From Pseudomonas cremoricolorata (lineage in GTDB: Bacteria > Pseudomonadota > Gammaproteobacteria > Pseudomonadales > Pseudomonadaceae), in assembly GCF_000759535.1 (NCBI RefSeq), contig NZ_CP009455.1, positions 2,976,001 to 3,040,000 of the forward strand: a stretch of 64,000 nucleotides of DNA, written 5' to 3'. The position numbers and the translations under genes are program-made. Positions 47,302 to 56,307 of this stretch are shown here, piece by piece (position 1 is the stretch's first letter; the number at the start of each line of letters is the position of its first letter). The notes under the pieces are model-generated. The model was not told the origin of the DNA and ran no database searches. It worked only from the letters and a program-made list of their open reading frames with translations.

Positions 47302-48654
47302 TTAGCCCTCCCGCACGACCGGCAGGTCAAGAATCACTCGGGTCCAGCCCGCCTGGCTATCGATGCTGATCTGCCCGCCGTGGGCCTGGACGATCGAGCG
47401 GGTGATGGCCAGGCCCAGCCCGGCATGTTCGCGGCCGCCGTCACGACGGGCGGGGTCTGCGCGGTAGAAACGGTCGAACAGCCGCGGCAGGGCGGCAGGG
47501 CCGATGGCAGGGCCGGTGTTGGCCACGCACAGGCGCGCGCCGGGCTGCAAGGTGACGCGAATCTCGCCACCTGCGGGGGTGAAGCGCAAGGCATTGTCGA
47601 GCAGGTTCGACAGCGCTCGGCGCAGCATGTGCCGATCACCGCTCAGCGCCGCGGTGCCGTCGCGCTGCAGACGTATGTCCGCCTCTTCGGCCAGCGCTGC
47701 GTAGTACTCCAGCAACGCGTCGACTTCCTCTTCGAGCTGCAACGGCTGCTGGCCTGGCACCAGCAAACCGTGATCGGCTTTGGCCAGAAACAGCATGTCG
47801 TTGACCATCTGCGCCATGCGCTGCAGCTCTTCGAGGTTGCCATGCAGTGCCTCGCGGTAGTGCTCCAGGCTGCGCGGGCGGGTCAGCGTTACCTGGGTGT
47901 GGGTCAACAGGTTGGACAGCGGCGTGCGCAGTTCATGGGCGATGTCGGCGGAGAATGCCGACAGCCGCTGGAAGGCATCGTCCAGGCGTTGCAGCATGGC
48001 GTTGACCGCACCGGCCAGTTCGGCCAGTTCATCGGGCAACTGGCCGACCGGCAGGCGCGTGGTCAGTGAGCGCGCCGACACGCTGGCGGCGACCTTGCCC
48101 ATCTGCCGCAACGGCCGCAGCCCGCGGCGCACCGCCCAGGCGCCGAGCAGCGCCGTGGCCAGGGCCGACAGACCGACCGTCGACCAGATCAACTGCTGCA
48201 TGCGTTGCAGGAAGTGCTGGTGGTGGGTGATGTCGAGAAACAGCGTCATGCGCGCAGCGCCGGTGTCGTTGCCGCCCAGGGCGACACCCAGGCTGCGAAA
48301 GTCGGTGCCATTGGCGTGCAAGGTGGCAAGCCCGGCTGCAGCTGGCTCATCTGGCAGCCCGCTGCGGCTGGCGAACCAGGTTTGCCCGTCGCCGCCGCTG
48401 ATGCGCAAGGCCAGGTCAGACTGATGGCTGAGCTGGCTGCGCAGCTGGGGCAGGTGCGCGGTGAGTTGTTCTGCGCTGGACAGCGGCCCGAACTGGCTGC
48501 GCAGTTGCGTCAGACGGGCGCTGAGCAGTTGTTGGTCGAGTTCGATGAAGTGTCGCGCGCTGGCCTGGCTGAACAGCAGCCCGGCGCCCAGCGACACCGC
48601 TGCCGTGCAGGCGGCGAACAACAAGGCAAGGCGCGTTCCCAGCGACAGGCGCAT
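47302..48654 (-). CDS. Heavy-metal sensor histidine kinase (CusS/CopS-like)
   Basis: Membrane sensor kinase of 450 residues: helix at about 8-30, a periplasmic domain of about 130 residues, second helix at about 158-178, HAMP domain, HisKA with the phosphorylated His in ADIAHELRTPLSNLL (about residue 240) and HATPase with NLLDNALRFT, GAIGPAALPRLFDRFYRAD and GLGLAI motifs. It is translated with the response regulator upstream (ATGA overlap at 48654). The copper assignment comes from family features and the divergent cupredoxin; zinc or cadmium remain possible. Confidence 0.9.
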   Translation of the reverse strand: MRLSLGTRLALLFAACTAAVSLGAGLLFSQASARHFIELDQQLLSARLTQLRSQFGPLSSAEQLTAHLPQLRSQLSHQSDLALRISGGDGQTWFASRSGLPDEPAAAGLATLHANGTDFRSLGVALGGNDTGAARMTLFLDITHHQHFLQRMQQLIWSTVGLSALATALLGAWAVRRGLRPLRQMGKVAASVSARSLTTRLPVGQLPDELAELAGAVNAMLQRLDDAFQRLSAFSADIAHELRTPLSNLLTHTQVTLTRPRSLEHYREALHGNLEELQRMAQMVNDMLFLAKADHGLLVPGQQPLQLEEEVDALLEYYAALAEEADIRLQRDGTAALSGDRHMLRRALSNLLDNALRFTPAGGEIRVTLQPGARLCVANTGPAIGPAALPRLFDRFYRADPARRDGGREHAGLGLAITRSIVQAHGGQISIDSQAGWTRVILDLPVVREG

Positions 48655-49334
48655 CAGTCGTGGCGCACTTCGAGCACATAACCCATGCCGCGCACGGTAT
48701 GGATCAGCTTGTGTGGATGGGCGTCATCGACCTTCAGGCGCAGGCGGCGGATGGCGACTTCGATGACGTTGGTGTCACTGTCGAAATTCATGTCCCACAC
48801 CTGCGAGGCGATCAACGACTTGGGCAGCACCTCGCCCTGGCGGCGCAGCAGCAGTTCGAGCAGGGCGAATTCCTTGGCGGTGAGGTCCAGGCGCTGGCCG
48901 GCGCGCTCGACCCGGCGACGGATCAGGTCGAGCCTGAGGTCGGCCAGGCTCAGGCAGGTGTCGTGGCTTGGGCTGGCGCCGCGGCGCAGCAGGCTGCGCA
49001 CCCGTGCCAGCAGTTCCGAGAACGCGAAGGGTTTGACCAGATAATCGTCGGCGCCCAGCTCAAGGCCATGCACGCGGTCTTGCACGGCATCGCGGGCAGT
49101 GAGAAACAGCACCGGCGTATCCAGCCCGGCCTGGCGCACGCTTTGCAGAATCTGCCAGCCATCGCGGCCCGGCAGCATCACATCGAGCAGCAGCAGGTCG
49201 TAGTCGCCGGTCAGGGCCAGGTGCTGGCCGCTGTCGCCATCGCTGGCAAGCTCGGTGGCAAAGCCGGCCTCACGCAGCCCCTGACACAGATATTGGCCGG
49301 TCTTGGCCTGGTCTTCGACGATCAGCAGTTTCAT
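48654..49334 (-). CDS. OmpR-type response regulator, heavy-metal group (CusR/CopR-like)
   Basis: 226-residue regulator: receiver domain (phosphorylated Asp51 in LLLDVMLPG, with Glu7-Asp8 and Lys102 of DYLVKPF), linker and winged-helix DNA-binding domain (about 125-222, ending [15 protein letters not shown]). Heavy-metal regulators of this group bind a promoter box upstream of divergently transcribed metal genes; here a hairpin-like box lies between it and the cupredoxin gene. Confidence 0.92.
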   Translation of the reverse strand: MKLLIVEDQAKTGQYLCQGLREAGFATELASDGDSGQHLALTGDYDLLLLDVMLPGRDGWQILQSVRQAGLDTPVLFLTARDAVQDRVHGLELGADDYLVKPFAFSELLARVRSLLRRGASPSHDTCLSLADLRLDLIRRRVERAGQRLDLTAKEFALLELLLRRQGEVLPKSLIASQVWDMNFDSDTNVIEVAIRRLRLKVDDAHPHKLIHTVRGMGYVLEVRHD

Positions 49335-49392
49335 GGCGCGGCCTTGAGGTACGAGAGCGCAAGGATACGCCAGGGCGGCGGGCTACGGCCAA

Positions 49393-49421
49393 GCTGACAG
49401 TTTTGTAATCTGTCGGTCAGC
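49393..49421. promoter_or_regulatory. Probable response-regulator box between copR-like and cupredoxin genes
   Basis: GCTGAC (49393-49398) and GTCAGC (49416-49421) form an outer perfect inverted repeat, with an inner one GACAG / CTGTC (49396-49400 and 49410-49414) around TTTTGTAAT. It sits between the divergent genes, 59 bases before the regulator's start and 60 before the cupredoxin start, and is similar in layout to Cus/Cop boxes. The binding protein is inferred. Confidence 0.5.
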
Positions 49422-49480
49422 CAGATGCCAGCGCTTGCCGGTTAGACTGCGCGGCATTCTGTCAGTGATTTGGAGTCGTC

Positions 49481-49972
49481 ATGAAATCGTTGTTGCTTGT
49501 CGCGGCCGTGTCTGCGCTCAGCCTGCCGGCCATGGCCGAGAGTTTTGCCTTCGGCGAACCGGCGCCTGCTGCCGAGGCCACCCGTACGGTGGAGGTGTTG
49601 CTCAAGGACATCGCCTTCGAACCCACCAGCCTGCAAGTCAAAGCCGGTGAAACGGTACGCTTCGTGCTGATCAACCAAGGCCAGTTGCCCCATGAATTCA
49701 ATTTGGGCACCAAGGCCATGCACGTCGAGCATCAGAAAGAGATGCTCGCCATGCAGGGCAAGATCTTCAATGCCGCTGCTGCGGCTGGGGGACATGGCGG
49801 CCACGATGGTGATGAAGTGCATGCCCATGGCGAGGGCAACACTGTACTGGTGCAGCCGGGCCAGCGCGCCGAACTGACCTGGACCTTCCGTGGCACCGAG
49901 GCCATCGAGTTCGCCTGCAACGTGCCGGGGCACTATCAGGCCGGGATGGTCGGCCCGCTGAACATCGAGTGA
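49481..49972 (+). CDS. Cupredoxin-family periplasmic copper protein
   Basis: 163-residue exported protein with signal peptide (1-19, AMAES) and a cupredoxin fold. The first copper His is in LPHEFN (about residue 70); the Cys, His and Met ligands are in FACNVPGHYQAGM (about 146-158). A His-rich loop (HGGHDGDEVHAHGEG, about 106-120) may bind extra copper. It is divergent from the two-component genes and probably controlled by them; it could deliver or buffer copper in the periplasm. Confidence 0.9.
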   Translation: MKSLLLVAAVSALSLPAMAESFAFGEPAPAAEATRTVEVLLKDIAFEPTSLQVKAGETVRFVLINQGQLPHEFNLGTKAMHVEHQKEMLAMQGKIFNAAAAAGGHGGHDGDEVHAHGEGNTVLVQPGQRAELTWTFRGTEAIEFACNVPGHYQAGMVGPLNIE

Positions 49973-50034
49973 CCTGCAGGCGGCGGGCGAAACCGGTAGA
50001 CTGGACGGCATTTTGATTCAGCAGGACACACGCC

Positions 50035-50865
50035 ATGCATCCCGCCGCCGAACATTCCCCGCTGGGCAAGTCCAGCGAATACATCTCCACCTATACGCCC
50101 TCGCTGCTGTTCGCCATTCCCCGTCAGGCCAAATGGGCCGAGCTGGGCGTAGCCGCCGGCAATCTGCCGTGGCAAGGGGTGGATTTCTGGAACTGCTTCG
50201 AACTGTCCTGGCTGCTGCCGTCGGGCAAGCCAGTGGTGGCCATGGGTGAGTTCGCCATCCCGGCCGATTCGCCGAACATCATCGAGTCGAAGTCGTTCAA
50301 GCTCTACCTCAACTCCCTCAACCAGACACCCTTCGCCTCGATCAGCGAGCTACGCGAGTGCCTGGCGCGCGACCTGTCTGCGGTTGCCGGCAAGCCGGTG
50401 GGGGTACGTGTGCGGACCCTGGCCGAAGTCGAGGCCGAAGGCCTGGCGGCGTTGCCTGGGCAGTGCATCGATGCACTCGATGTGACCATCAGCGGCTACG
50501 ACCAGCCGCAGCCTGAACTGCTGCGCTGCAACCCTGAACGGGTGGTCGAAGAAACCGTGCACAGCCACCTGCTCAAATCCAACTGCCCGGTCACCGGTCA
50601 GCCAGACTGGGGCAGTGTGGTGGTCGACTATCACGGCGCGGCGCTGGACCACGCGAGCCTCTTGGCCTACCTGGTGAGTTTCCGCCAGCATGCCGACTTC
50701 CACGAGCAGTGCGTAGAGCGCATCTACCTCGACCTGCTGACCCTACTCAAGCCCGAACGCCTGACGGTGTACGCGCGCTATGTGCGCCGCGGCGGGCTAG
50801 ACATCAACCCCTACCGCAGCAGCGCATTGATCAGCCCGCGCAACCTGCGCCTGGCCCGTCAGTAA
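50035..50865 (+). CDS. queF: NADPH-dependent 7-cyano-7-deazaguanine reductase (QueF, long form)
   Basis: Reduces preQ0 to preQ1 in queuosine synthesis. 276 residues, the bimodular (long) QueF: N-terminal tunnel fold (about 20-130) without the catalytic Cys, then the active half with catalytic Cys184 in [14 protein letters not shown] and the Asp/Glu substrate residues in [19 protein letters not shown]. The start at 50035 is only 62 bases from the cupredoxin stop. No preQ1 riboswitch was seen upstream. Confidence 0.95.
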   Translation: MHPAAEHSPLGKSSEYISTYTPSLLFAIPRQAKWAELGVAAGNLPWQGVDFWNCFELSWLLPSGKPVVAMGEFAIPADSPNIIESKSFKLYLNSLNQTPFASISELRECLARDLSAVAGKPVGVRVRTLAEVEAEGLAALPGQCIDALDVTISGYDQPQPELLRCNPERVVEETVHSHLLKSNCPVTGQPDWGSVVVDYHGAALDHASLLAYLVSFRQHADFHEQCVERIYLDLLTLLKPERLTVYARYVRRGGLDINPYRSSALISPRNLRLARQ

Positions 50866-50871
50866 CCCCGC

Positions 50872-50893
50872 CTGGGGCGCGATCGCGCCCCAG
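50872..50893. terminator. Palindromic hairpin between queF and the DUF4404 gene
   Basis: A 22-bp perfect palindrome (CTGGGGCGCGA and its mirror) with no loop, 7 bases after the queF stop and just before the stop of the convergent gene. It has no U-run on either side, so termination would be weak; it may also be an invertible or recognition site. Confidence 0.45.
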
Positions 50894-50902
50894 TCCGGCG
50901 TC

Positions 50903-51166
50903 TTAGATACCCATGCTGTGCAGCGAGTTGGCGATGCTGCGCAGGGTGGCGGTGAGGTCGGGGTGGTCGGCCTCGAAGCGCTCGACCGCCAGGTTCACGC
51001 CGTCGGCCATGTTGTTGTCCGGGGTGGCTTCTTCGAGTTTGAGCTGGGCTTCGATCTGCCGGGCTTCCTCGTGCAGGCTGGCGACTTCTTCGTCGGTCAG
51101 CGGCACGTTGCGATCCAGTTGCTCGCGCAGGCTGTTCAGACGGTCTTGCAGTTCGCGGGCGGGCAT
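50903..51166 (-). CDS. DUF4404 family small protein
   Basis: An 87-residue acidic helical protein (MPARELQDRLNSLREQLDRNVPLTDEEVASLHEEARQIE... pattern, in which the helix-breaking VPLTDEEV separates two helices), ending DLTATLRSIANSLHSMGI. It resembles DUF4404 proteins; function unknown. No signal peptide. GGAGAA lies eleven bases before the ATG at 51166. Monocistronic. Confidence 0.75.
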   Translation of the reverse strand: MPARELQDRLNSLREQLDRNVPLTDEEVASLHEEARQIEAQLKLEEATPDNNMADGVNLAVERFEADHPDLTATLRSIANSLHSMGI

Positions 51167-51286
51167 AGGGGGTTCTCCATCAATGACTTAACAAGGCATG
51201 GACCTTCGCAGCCAGCGAAAGGTTTCTAGCCTGCTGCAAGGGTAATCCACTGGCGAAGGCTTTGCCTGATCGGCATCAACCCGCGA

Positions 51287-51865
51287 TCAGGGCTTTTCGC
51301 CCTTGGCCATGCGCTGACGGATGTCTTGCAGGCAACCGTGCAGCGCCTCTAGATGGTCGATCACCGAGTGCACGCCGAGGCTGAACAAGGCCAGGGTCGC
51401 CTGGCCCCGGGCCTGGGCCTGCTCGGCGCCGCTCATGCGCTGCCAGCGCAGTGCGCTGTTGGCGCAGCACGGACTGCAGGCGGCAAGGCCGACGGTCCAT
51501 AGCCCGGCGTTGAGTGCGGCTTCGAGCAGCGCCGGATCGCCACTGACCAGCACGCTGCCGGCCAGGCGCGGGCTGCCCAGGCTGATCAAGGCCTGCCAGC
51601 AGGCGTCTGGCGCCGGGTATGGGCGGCCTTCGACGACGTGGCCGGGCAGCCATGCGGGCAGGCTATCGAGCAACGCCTGGCGCTCAGGCGCGTCACCGCG
51701 GTCATCCAGCCACAGGCAGGGCACTGCTTGCTGGCGCAGTTGGCGCAGGCAGGCCAGGGCGCCAGGTGTGGGCGTGGTTGCGTCGACGCTCGCCAGTACC
51801 AGGCAGCCGCGCAGGCCGAACAGCACGGCGTTGAGTGGGGAGGGGGCGGGCGTGGCGATTGGCAT
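51287..51865 (-). CDS. Degenerate HAD-like protein (missing catalytic Asp)
   Basis: A 192-residue protein whose fold follows phosphonatase-like HAD hydrolases, with cap region and the later motifs (VLVSGDPALLEAALNAGLWTVGLA near 104-128). The HAD nucleophile motif DxDGT is replaced: the segment NAVLFGLRGCLVLAS has Gly and Arg where the two Asp should be, so phosphatase activity is not expected. Intact otherwise, with no frameshift. It may bind a phosphate ligand, or regulate a paralogue. It stands alone before mlaA, divergently transcribed. Confidence 0.65.
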   Translation of the reverse strand: MPIATPAPSPLNAVLFGLRGCLVLASVDATTPTPGALACLRQLRQQAVPCLWLDDRGDAPERQALLDSLPAWLPGHVVEGRPYPAPDACWQALISLGSPRLAGSVLVSGDPALLEAALNAGLWTVGLAACSPCCANSALRWQRMSGAEQAQARGQATLALFSLGVHSVIDHLEALHGCLQDIRQRMAKGEKP

Positions 51866-52055
51866 GGCAGCGTCCGGAAAAGAATTCCCACGCTATGGGC
51901 GGCAGGTTACCGTTGCATGACAGCGGTAATGTTTGCTGACAATATTTCCCGGCTCGATCGGCGAGGCTGTTCTTAAACCGCGGAGTCCTTATACTGGCCG
52001 CTTGTCAGGCAACCGCCCGCGACCTGTCGTCGTGAACCCTAATGGAGATGCATCT

Positions 52056-52757
52056 ATGCGTAGGACCGGAGTGATCGATCGCGTCACCCAGGCCTGTATC
52101 TGTGCCAGCCTGGCGCTGGCCCCGCTGGTCGCCGTACAGGCCGCCACCGAGGAAGACCCCTGGGAGGCCGTCAACCGGCCGATCTTCAGGTTCAACGATG
52201 TGCTCGACACCTACGCGCTCAAGCCTCTGGCCAAGGGCTACCAGGCGGTCACGCCACAGTTCGTCGAAGACGGCGTGCACAACTTCTTCAGCAACCTGGG
52301 CGATGTCACCAACCTCGCCAACAACGTGTTGCAGCTCAAGTACCACGCGGCCGGCGTCGACACTGCGCGGCTGATCGTCAACACCACCTTCGGCCTGGGC
52401 GGTTTCATCGACGTCGGCACGCGCATGGGCTTGCAGCGCAGCGACGAAGACTTCGGCCAGACCCTGGGCTACTGGGGCGTTCCGAGTGGTCCGTACGTGG
52501 TCATTCCGCTGCTCGGCCCGAGCACCGTGCGTGACGGCCTGGCCCGCTACCCGGATACCTACACCAAGCCGTATCGCTATATCGACCACGTGCCGACGCG
52601 CAATTCGATCTTCGCCCTCGATGTGGTCGATACCCGCGCGCAGCTGCTTTCGGCAGAGAAGCTGATCAGCGGCGACAAGTACATCTTCATCCGCAACGCC
52701 TACCTGCAGAACCGCGAATTCCGGGTCAAGGATGGCGAGGTCGAAGACGACTTCTGA
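52056..52757 (+). CDS. mlaA: MlaA/VacJ, outer-membrane lipid asymmetry protein
   Basis: Removes mislocalised phospholipids from the outer leaflet and passes them to MlaC and the MlaFEDB transporter. 233 residues: N-terminal signal (QACICASLALAPLVAVQAA), then EDPWEAVNRPIFRFNDVLD, NFFSNLGDVTNLANNVLQ and the conserved GGFIDVGTRMGLQRSDEDFGQTLGYWGVPSGPYVVIPLLGPST. The predicted signal ends in ordinary cleavage rather than a clear lipobox, unlike E. coli MlaA; Cys14 in TQAC is only a weak candidate. Start 52056. Other mla genes are not adjacent. Confidence 0.93.
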   Translation: MRRTGVIDRVTQACICASLALAPLVAVQAATEEDPWEAVNRPIFRFNDVLDTYALKPLAKGYQAVTPQFVEDGVHNFFSNLGDVTNLANNVLQLKYHAAGVDTARLIVNTTFGLGGFIDVGTRMGLQRSDEDFGQTLGYWGVPSGPYVVIPLLGPSTVRDGLARYPDTYTKPYRYIDHVPTRNSIFALDVVDTRAQLLSAEKLISGDKYIFIRNAYLQNREFRVKDGEVEDDF

Positions 52758-52775
52758 TCGCAGCCGAACTGGGTT

Positions 52776-53075
52776 TCAGTGCATCACCAGGATGCGCAGG
52801 CCCAGTTTCTGTTCGCCGTCCGGCTGGTCGGCGATCCACACCACTTCGGTGCTCGCGCGCAGCCCTTCGAGGGCGGTGTGTTCCGACTCGATACGCACCT
52901 CCAGACGATCACCGACCTGAAACTGCTGCGGCGCCTGAACCTGCATGCCGCTGCTGGACAGGTCGATGCAGACGGCAGCGATCACCTCGCCAGCGTGCAG
53001 CAGGGTGGCGGCAGCGTCGACACGCATGCGAATGAAATCGCGCTTCTCGCTGTAGCCGGTGGGGGTGTCTGACAT
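52776..53075 (-). CDS. PilZ domain protein, putative c-di-GMP receptor
   Basis: A single-domain PilZ protein of 99 residues. The two c-di-GMP signatures are present: an Arg-rich start EKRDFIRMRVD (RxxxR, about 11-21) and DLSSSGMQV (D/NxSxxG, about 38-46). It probably binds c-di-GMP as a free adaptor. It is convergent with mlaA, and its promoter faces the RssB gene. No partner gene is obvious. Confidence 0.88.
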   Translation of the reverse strand: MSDTPTGYSEKRDFIRMRVDAAATLLHAGEVIAAVCIDLSSSGMQVQAPQQFQVGDRLEVRIESEHTALEGLRASTEVVWIADQPDGEQKLGLRILVMH

Positions 53076-53350
53076 GGGCTCAACCTTTCATCTGGTAGCG
53101 CTAGGGGACTTTCTTATAACTCCCGGCAATTTGCCGTGTAAAGTGCGTGAACGTCGCGCCCGCGCCATGCTTGAAACCCCTGGCGGATGGGAGTACCGTC
53201 TGCGCCTTACAGGGCACCTCTACCCGGTGTTGGGCAATGCATCTTCGCGTCCGTTGCCCCCAGCGGTGAGTGTCAGAGAGAATTCCAGTAGCCGTCTGTC
53301 AGCCTTGGCCCAGCCGCTACGCCAACCTATTTCTGGCGCCGTTCGCCCAC

Positions 53351-54535
53351 ATGCAGAAAACCAGTGCAACGCTGCTGATCATCGACGACGACGACGTAGT
53401 GCGCGCGAGCCTCGCAGCCTATCTCGAAGACAGCGGCTTCCGCGTGCTTCAGGCCAGTAACGGCCAGCAGGGCTTGACGCTCTTCGAACAGCAGCCCCCC
53501 GACTTGGTCATTTGTGACCTGCGCATGCCGCACATGGGCGGGCTCGAACTGATCGGCCTGCTCACCGAGCGCGTCCCGCAATTGCCAGTGATCGTGGTCT
53601 CCGGCGCAGGGGTGATGACCGACGCCGTCGAAGCGTTGCGCCTGGGCGCGGCCGACTACCTGATCAAACCCCTGGAAGACCTTGCCGTGCTGGAGCACTC
53701 GGTGCACCGGGCGCTCGAGCGTGCACGCCTGCAGCACGAGAACCAGCGCTACCGCGAAGACCTGGAAACCGCCAACCGCGAATTGCAGGCCAGCCTGCAC
53801 CTGTTGCAGGAAGACCAGACCGCCGGGCGTCAGGTGCAGATGAACATGCTCCCGGAAAACCCCTGGCGTGCAGCGGGAATCGCCTTCGAGCACCAGATCA
53901 TCCCTTCGCTGTACTTATCGGGGGATTTCGTCGACTACTTCCGCGTCGACGAGCACCGCATCGCGTTCTACCTGGCCGATGTTTCCGGCCATGGCGCCTC
54001 GTCGGCGTTCGTCACCGTGCTGCTGAAGTTCATGACCACCCGCCTGCTGTTCGAATTCAAGCGCAACAGCCGCCTGCGCGATTTCAAGCCGTCCGATGTG
54101 CTCGGGCACATCAACCGCGGCCTGATCAACTGCAAGCTGGGCAAGCACGTGACCATGGTCGGTGGGGTGATCGATGAAGACACCGGGCTGTTGACCTACG
54201 CGGTGGGCGGGCATCTGCCCTTGCCGGTGCTTTATACCCAGGGCCAGGCGCGTTACCTGGAGGGCCGTGGCCTGCCGGTCGGCCTGTTCGATGAGGCCAG
54301 CTACCAGGATCACGTGGTCGAGCTGCCGCCGCAGTTCAGCCTGACCTTGCTCTCGGACGGTATCCTCGACCTGCTGCCCGGTGCCACGCTGAAAGACAAG
54401 GAAGCCGGCCTGCCTGAGTTGATCGGGGCCGCAGGGGGCAGCCTGGATGGTCTGCGCCAACGATTCGGATTGTCTACGCTTGGGGAGATGCCGGATGATA
54501 TCGCCCTATTGGTGTTGAGCAGGAACCTTCAATGA
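53351..54535 (+). CDS. rssB: RssB-like response regulator with PP2C phosphatase output
   Basis: 394 residues. An N-terminal receiver (phosphorylated Asp56 in DLVICDLRMPHMGG) is followed by a coiled linker (about 125-165) and a SpoIIE/PP2C-type phosphatase domain (about 185-390) with VSGHGASSAFV and DDIALLVL, the Asp residues binding metal. In pseudomonads RssB controls RpoS turnover, working on the STAS antagonist RssC next door. The start at 53351 (MQKTSATLLIIDDDD) begins the receiver; the frame upstream is not protein-like. Confidence 0.93.
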   Translation: MQKTSATLLIIDDDDVVRASLAAYLEDSGFRVLQASNGQQGLTLFEQQPPDLVICDLRMPHMGGLELIGLLTERVPQLPVIVVSGAGVMTDAVEALRLGAADYLIKPLEDLAVLEHSVHRALERARLQHENQRYREDLETANRELQASLHLLQEDQTAGRQVQMNMLPENPWRAAGIAFEHQIIPSLYLSGDFVDYFRVDEHRIAFYLADVSGHGASSAFVTVLLKFMTTRLLFEFKRNSRLRDFKPSDVLGHINRGLINCKLGKHVTMVGGVIDEDTGLLTYAVGGHLPLPVLYTQGQARYLEGRGLPVGLFDEASYQDHVVELPPQFSLTLLSDGILDLLPGATLKDKEAGLPELIGAAGGSLDGLRQRFGLSTLGEMPDDIALLVLSRNLQ

Positions 54536-55014
54536 GTACTGGAAGAATCCAGTTTGCCGAGCAGAACGGCACCTTCGTTCTGAAGTTCGTCGGTGAAGTG
54601 CGTTTAACCCTGTGTACAGCCCTGGATGCCACGATCGAGAAGATCTTCAGCGCGTTGAATTTCTCCAACATCGTCATCGACCTGACCGAAACCGAGAGTA
54701 TGGACAGCACTACCCTGGGCCTGCTGGCCAAGCTGTCGATTCTCTCGCGTCAGCAAGTGGGGCTGCTGCCCACCGTGGTCACCACCAATCCGGACATCTC
54801 AAGGCTGTTGCAGTCGATGGGCTTCGACCAGGTGTTCAACATCGTCGACTACCCGTTGCCCTGCCCGGAATGCCTGGATGACCTGCCCGCGCAGGATCAA
54901 AGCGAAGAGGTGGTGCGCGCCAAGGTGCTCGAAGCGCACCGCATTCTCATGGGCCTGAACGAATCCAACCGCGAAGCCTTCCGCGACCTGGTCAGTGCGC
55001 TGGAGCGTACCTGA
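54532..55014 (+). CDS. rssC: RssC-like anti-sigma factor antagonist (STAS domain)
   Basis: 160-residue protein with an N-terminal STAS domain (about 5-100, FVLKFVGEVRLTLCTALDATIEKI, then ESMDSTTLGLLAKLSILSRQQ) and a C-terminal helical region. The phosphorylatable Ser/Thr is in MDSTTLGLL (Ser at about residue 59), the likely target of RssB phosphatase. It starts four bases inside the stop of rssB (ATGA overlap), so both are co-translated. Confidence 0.93.
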   Translation: MSTGRIQFAEQNGTFVLKFVGEVRLTLCTALDATIEKIFSALNFSNIVIDLTETESMDSTTLGLLAKLSILSRQQVGLLPTVVTTNPDISRLLQSMGFDQVFNIVDYPLPCPECLDDLPAQDQSEEVVRAKVLEAHRILMGLNESNREAFRDLVSALERT

Positions 55015-55017
55015 GCC

Positions 55018-55953
55018 TCAGCCGCGTGCCAGCAGCGACTGTGGGGTGACGCCAAAGGCTTTGCGAAACGCATGGCTGTAGTGGGAAAAGTCGGAAAACC
55101 CATAGTCCAGCGCCGCCTGTGACACACTGCGCACCTGCCCCTGCTCGAGGGCATGGCGGCTGGCGTTGAGGCGCTCCTTCCAGATTTCTGCCGCCGGGGT
55201 CTTCTGGTGCCGGGCGAACGCGCGGGTGACGGTGCGGGTCGAGACGTGATGCGCCTGGGCGATCTGCTCCAGCGACAACTGCGCATCGCTCAGGTGGCGC
55301 TGGATATACAGCATCACCCGTCCATACAAATCCTTTTCCTGATGGCCGACCTCGGTGTCCTGCAACTCAAGGCTCAGTACCAGCAGGTCGAGCAGGGTGC
55401 TGGCATAGCGCTGCGCCAGGCCTGCGTCCTGCAACAACGCTGGGTTGCTCGCTGCCTGCTGACACATCTCGCGCAGCGGTATGGCGCCCGGACGGCTTTC
55501 GTCGAGCACCCGTGCGGTGCATTCGGCGATGCGCGGCAGCCGTGGTGCGATCAACTGCCGTGGAATGCGCAGCAGGTGGTTTTCGGTACCACCCAGGCTG
55601 AAACGAAAGGGCTGAGTTGCGTCATAAAGAAACAGATTGCCTGCACCAAGACGGGTCTTCTGTGCTCCTTGTTCCAGCTCGCCGAAGCCGTTGCGTGTGA
55701 AGCCCAGCCATAGATCTTCGGCGGCGTCGCTGCGCACATGCTGCTCGCTGCGCACCCAGTGATGCAGCGGCGAGGACAGCGTCGAGATGCTCAACGCGCC
55801 AATCTGATTGACCTGCAAGGTGCCTTCGAAATCGCTCTGCGACGAGGGTTTGCTGTCGGCGCTCAGGCAGTGTCGACAGACCACTTCCTTCCAGTAGTCG
55901 AAGCGGCGGGGCTGGGAGACGGCCAGGGTGGAATACTGGTTCAACTGAGCCAT
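55018..55953 (-). CDS. AraC-family regulator of the aldoxime/nitrile cluster (predicted)
   Basis: 311-residue regulator: an N-terminal AraC-binding-like sensing region of the FeaR/ XylS-type (about 15-175) and a C-terminal double helix-turn-helix (about 205-311), with LEQIAQAHHVSTRTVTRAFARHQ and VSQAALDYGFSDFSHYSHAFRKAFGVTPQS. Such proteins activate degradation genes for aromatic or nitrile substrates. It is divergent from the oxd gene across 354 bases, and the two 66-bp elements with 21-bp-spaced CCAA words are likely its targets; that link is inferred. Confidence 0.88.
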   Translation of the reverse strand: MAQLNQYSTLAVSQPRRFDYWKEVVCRHCLSADSKPSSQSDFEGTLQVNQIGALSISTLSSPLHHWVRSEQHVRSDAAEDLWLGFTRNGFGELEQGAQKTRLGAGNLFLYDATQPFRFSLGGTENHLLRIPRQLIAPRLPRIAECTARVLDESRPGAIPLREMCQQAASNPALLQDAGLAQRYASTLLDLLVLSLELQDTEVGHQEKDLYGRVMLYIQRHLSDAQLSLEQIAQAHHVSTRTVTRAFARHQKTPAAEIWKERLNASRHALEQGQVRSVSQAALDYGFSDFSHYSHAFRKAFGVTPQSLLARG

Positions 55954-56307
55954 GGCGATTACCTTGATGCGTCGACGAGAGGCCGCACAGCGGCGCGACC
56001 GACTATCTCCAAAGCAATAACCAGACCATTCCTACAGCGCGTGTTGAGTCTTGCCCGTGCACTACGCATACGCTCCGTTTCGTAACAGCCTCCCCAATTC
56101 ATAGCCATCAACGCCCCTGTCCCGACCAGCCAAACGGTTGTCCGCAGTAACCAAGCGGCACACCCCGCAGCTGCCTAATTTCCACCTCAGCGTTCAACGA
56201 CCTGCGCCGAGCAAGGCCTCGAGAACAGCAGCGCGTGGCCCGGTGCCCGCAGCAATGCCCTGCCATTCGACGGCCGAGCCTGGCCGTCTGACCTGAGAGG
56301 AAGCGTG
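55954..56307. other. Divergent regulatory region between the AraC gene and the oxd gene
   Basis: No gene in these 354 bases. It holds the oxd-side element (56127-56192) and must contain the promoter of the AraC gene on the left. The rest shows nothing I can name. Confidence 0.6.
56127..56192 (+). promoter_or_regulatory. Composite activator-promoter element upstream of oxd (copy 1)
   Basis: CAGCCAAACGGTTGTC (56127-56142), 7 bases, ACCAAGC (56150-56156), 13 bases, GCTGCCTAATTT, 2 bases, ACC, one base, CAGCG (56170-56192). The same words at the same spacings occur at 58344-58409. Two CCAA words start 21 bp apart, as expected for AraC-type half-sites; TAATTT could be the -10 with ACCAAGC over the -35. 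Confidence 0.65.

Noticed and set aside
49973..50034. preQ1 riboswitch before queF
   Set aside because: Only 62 bases separate the genes, and I found neither the aptamer hairpin nor the A-rich tail.
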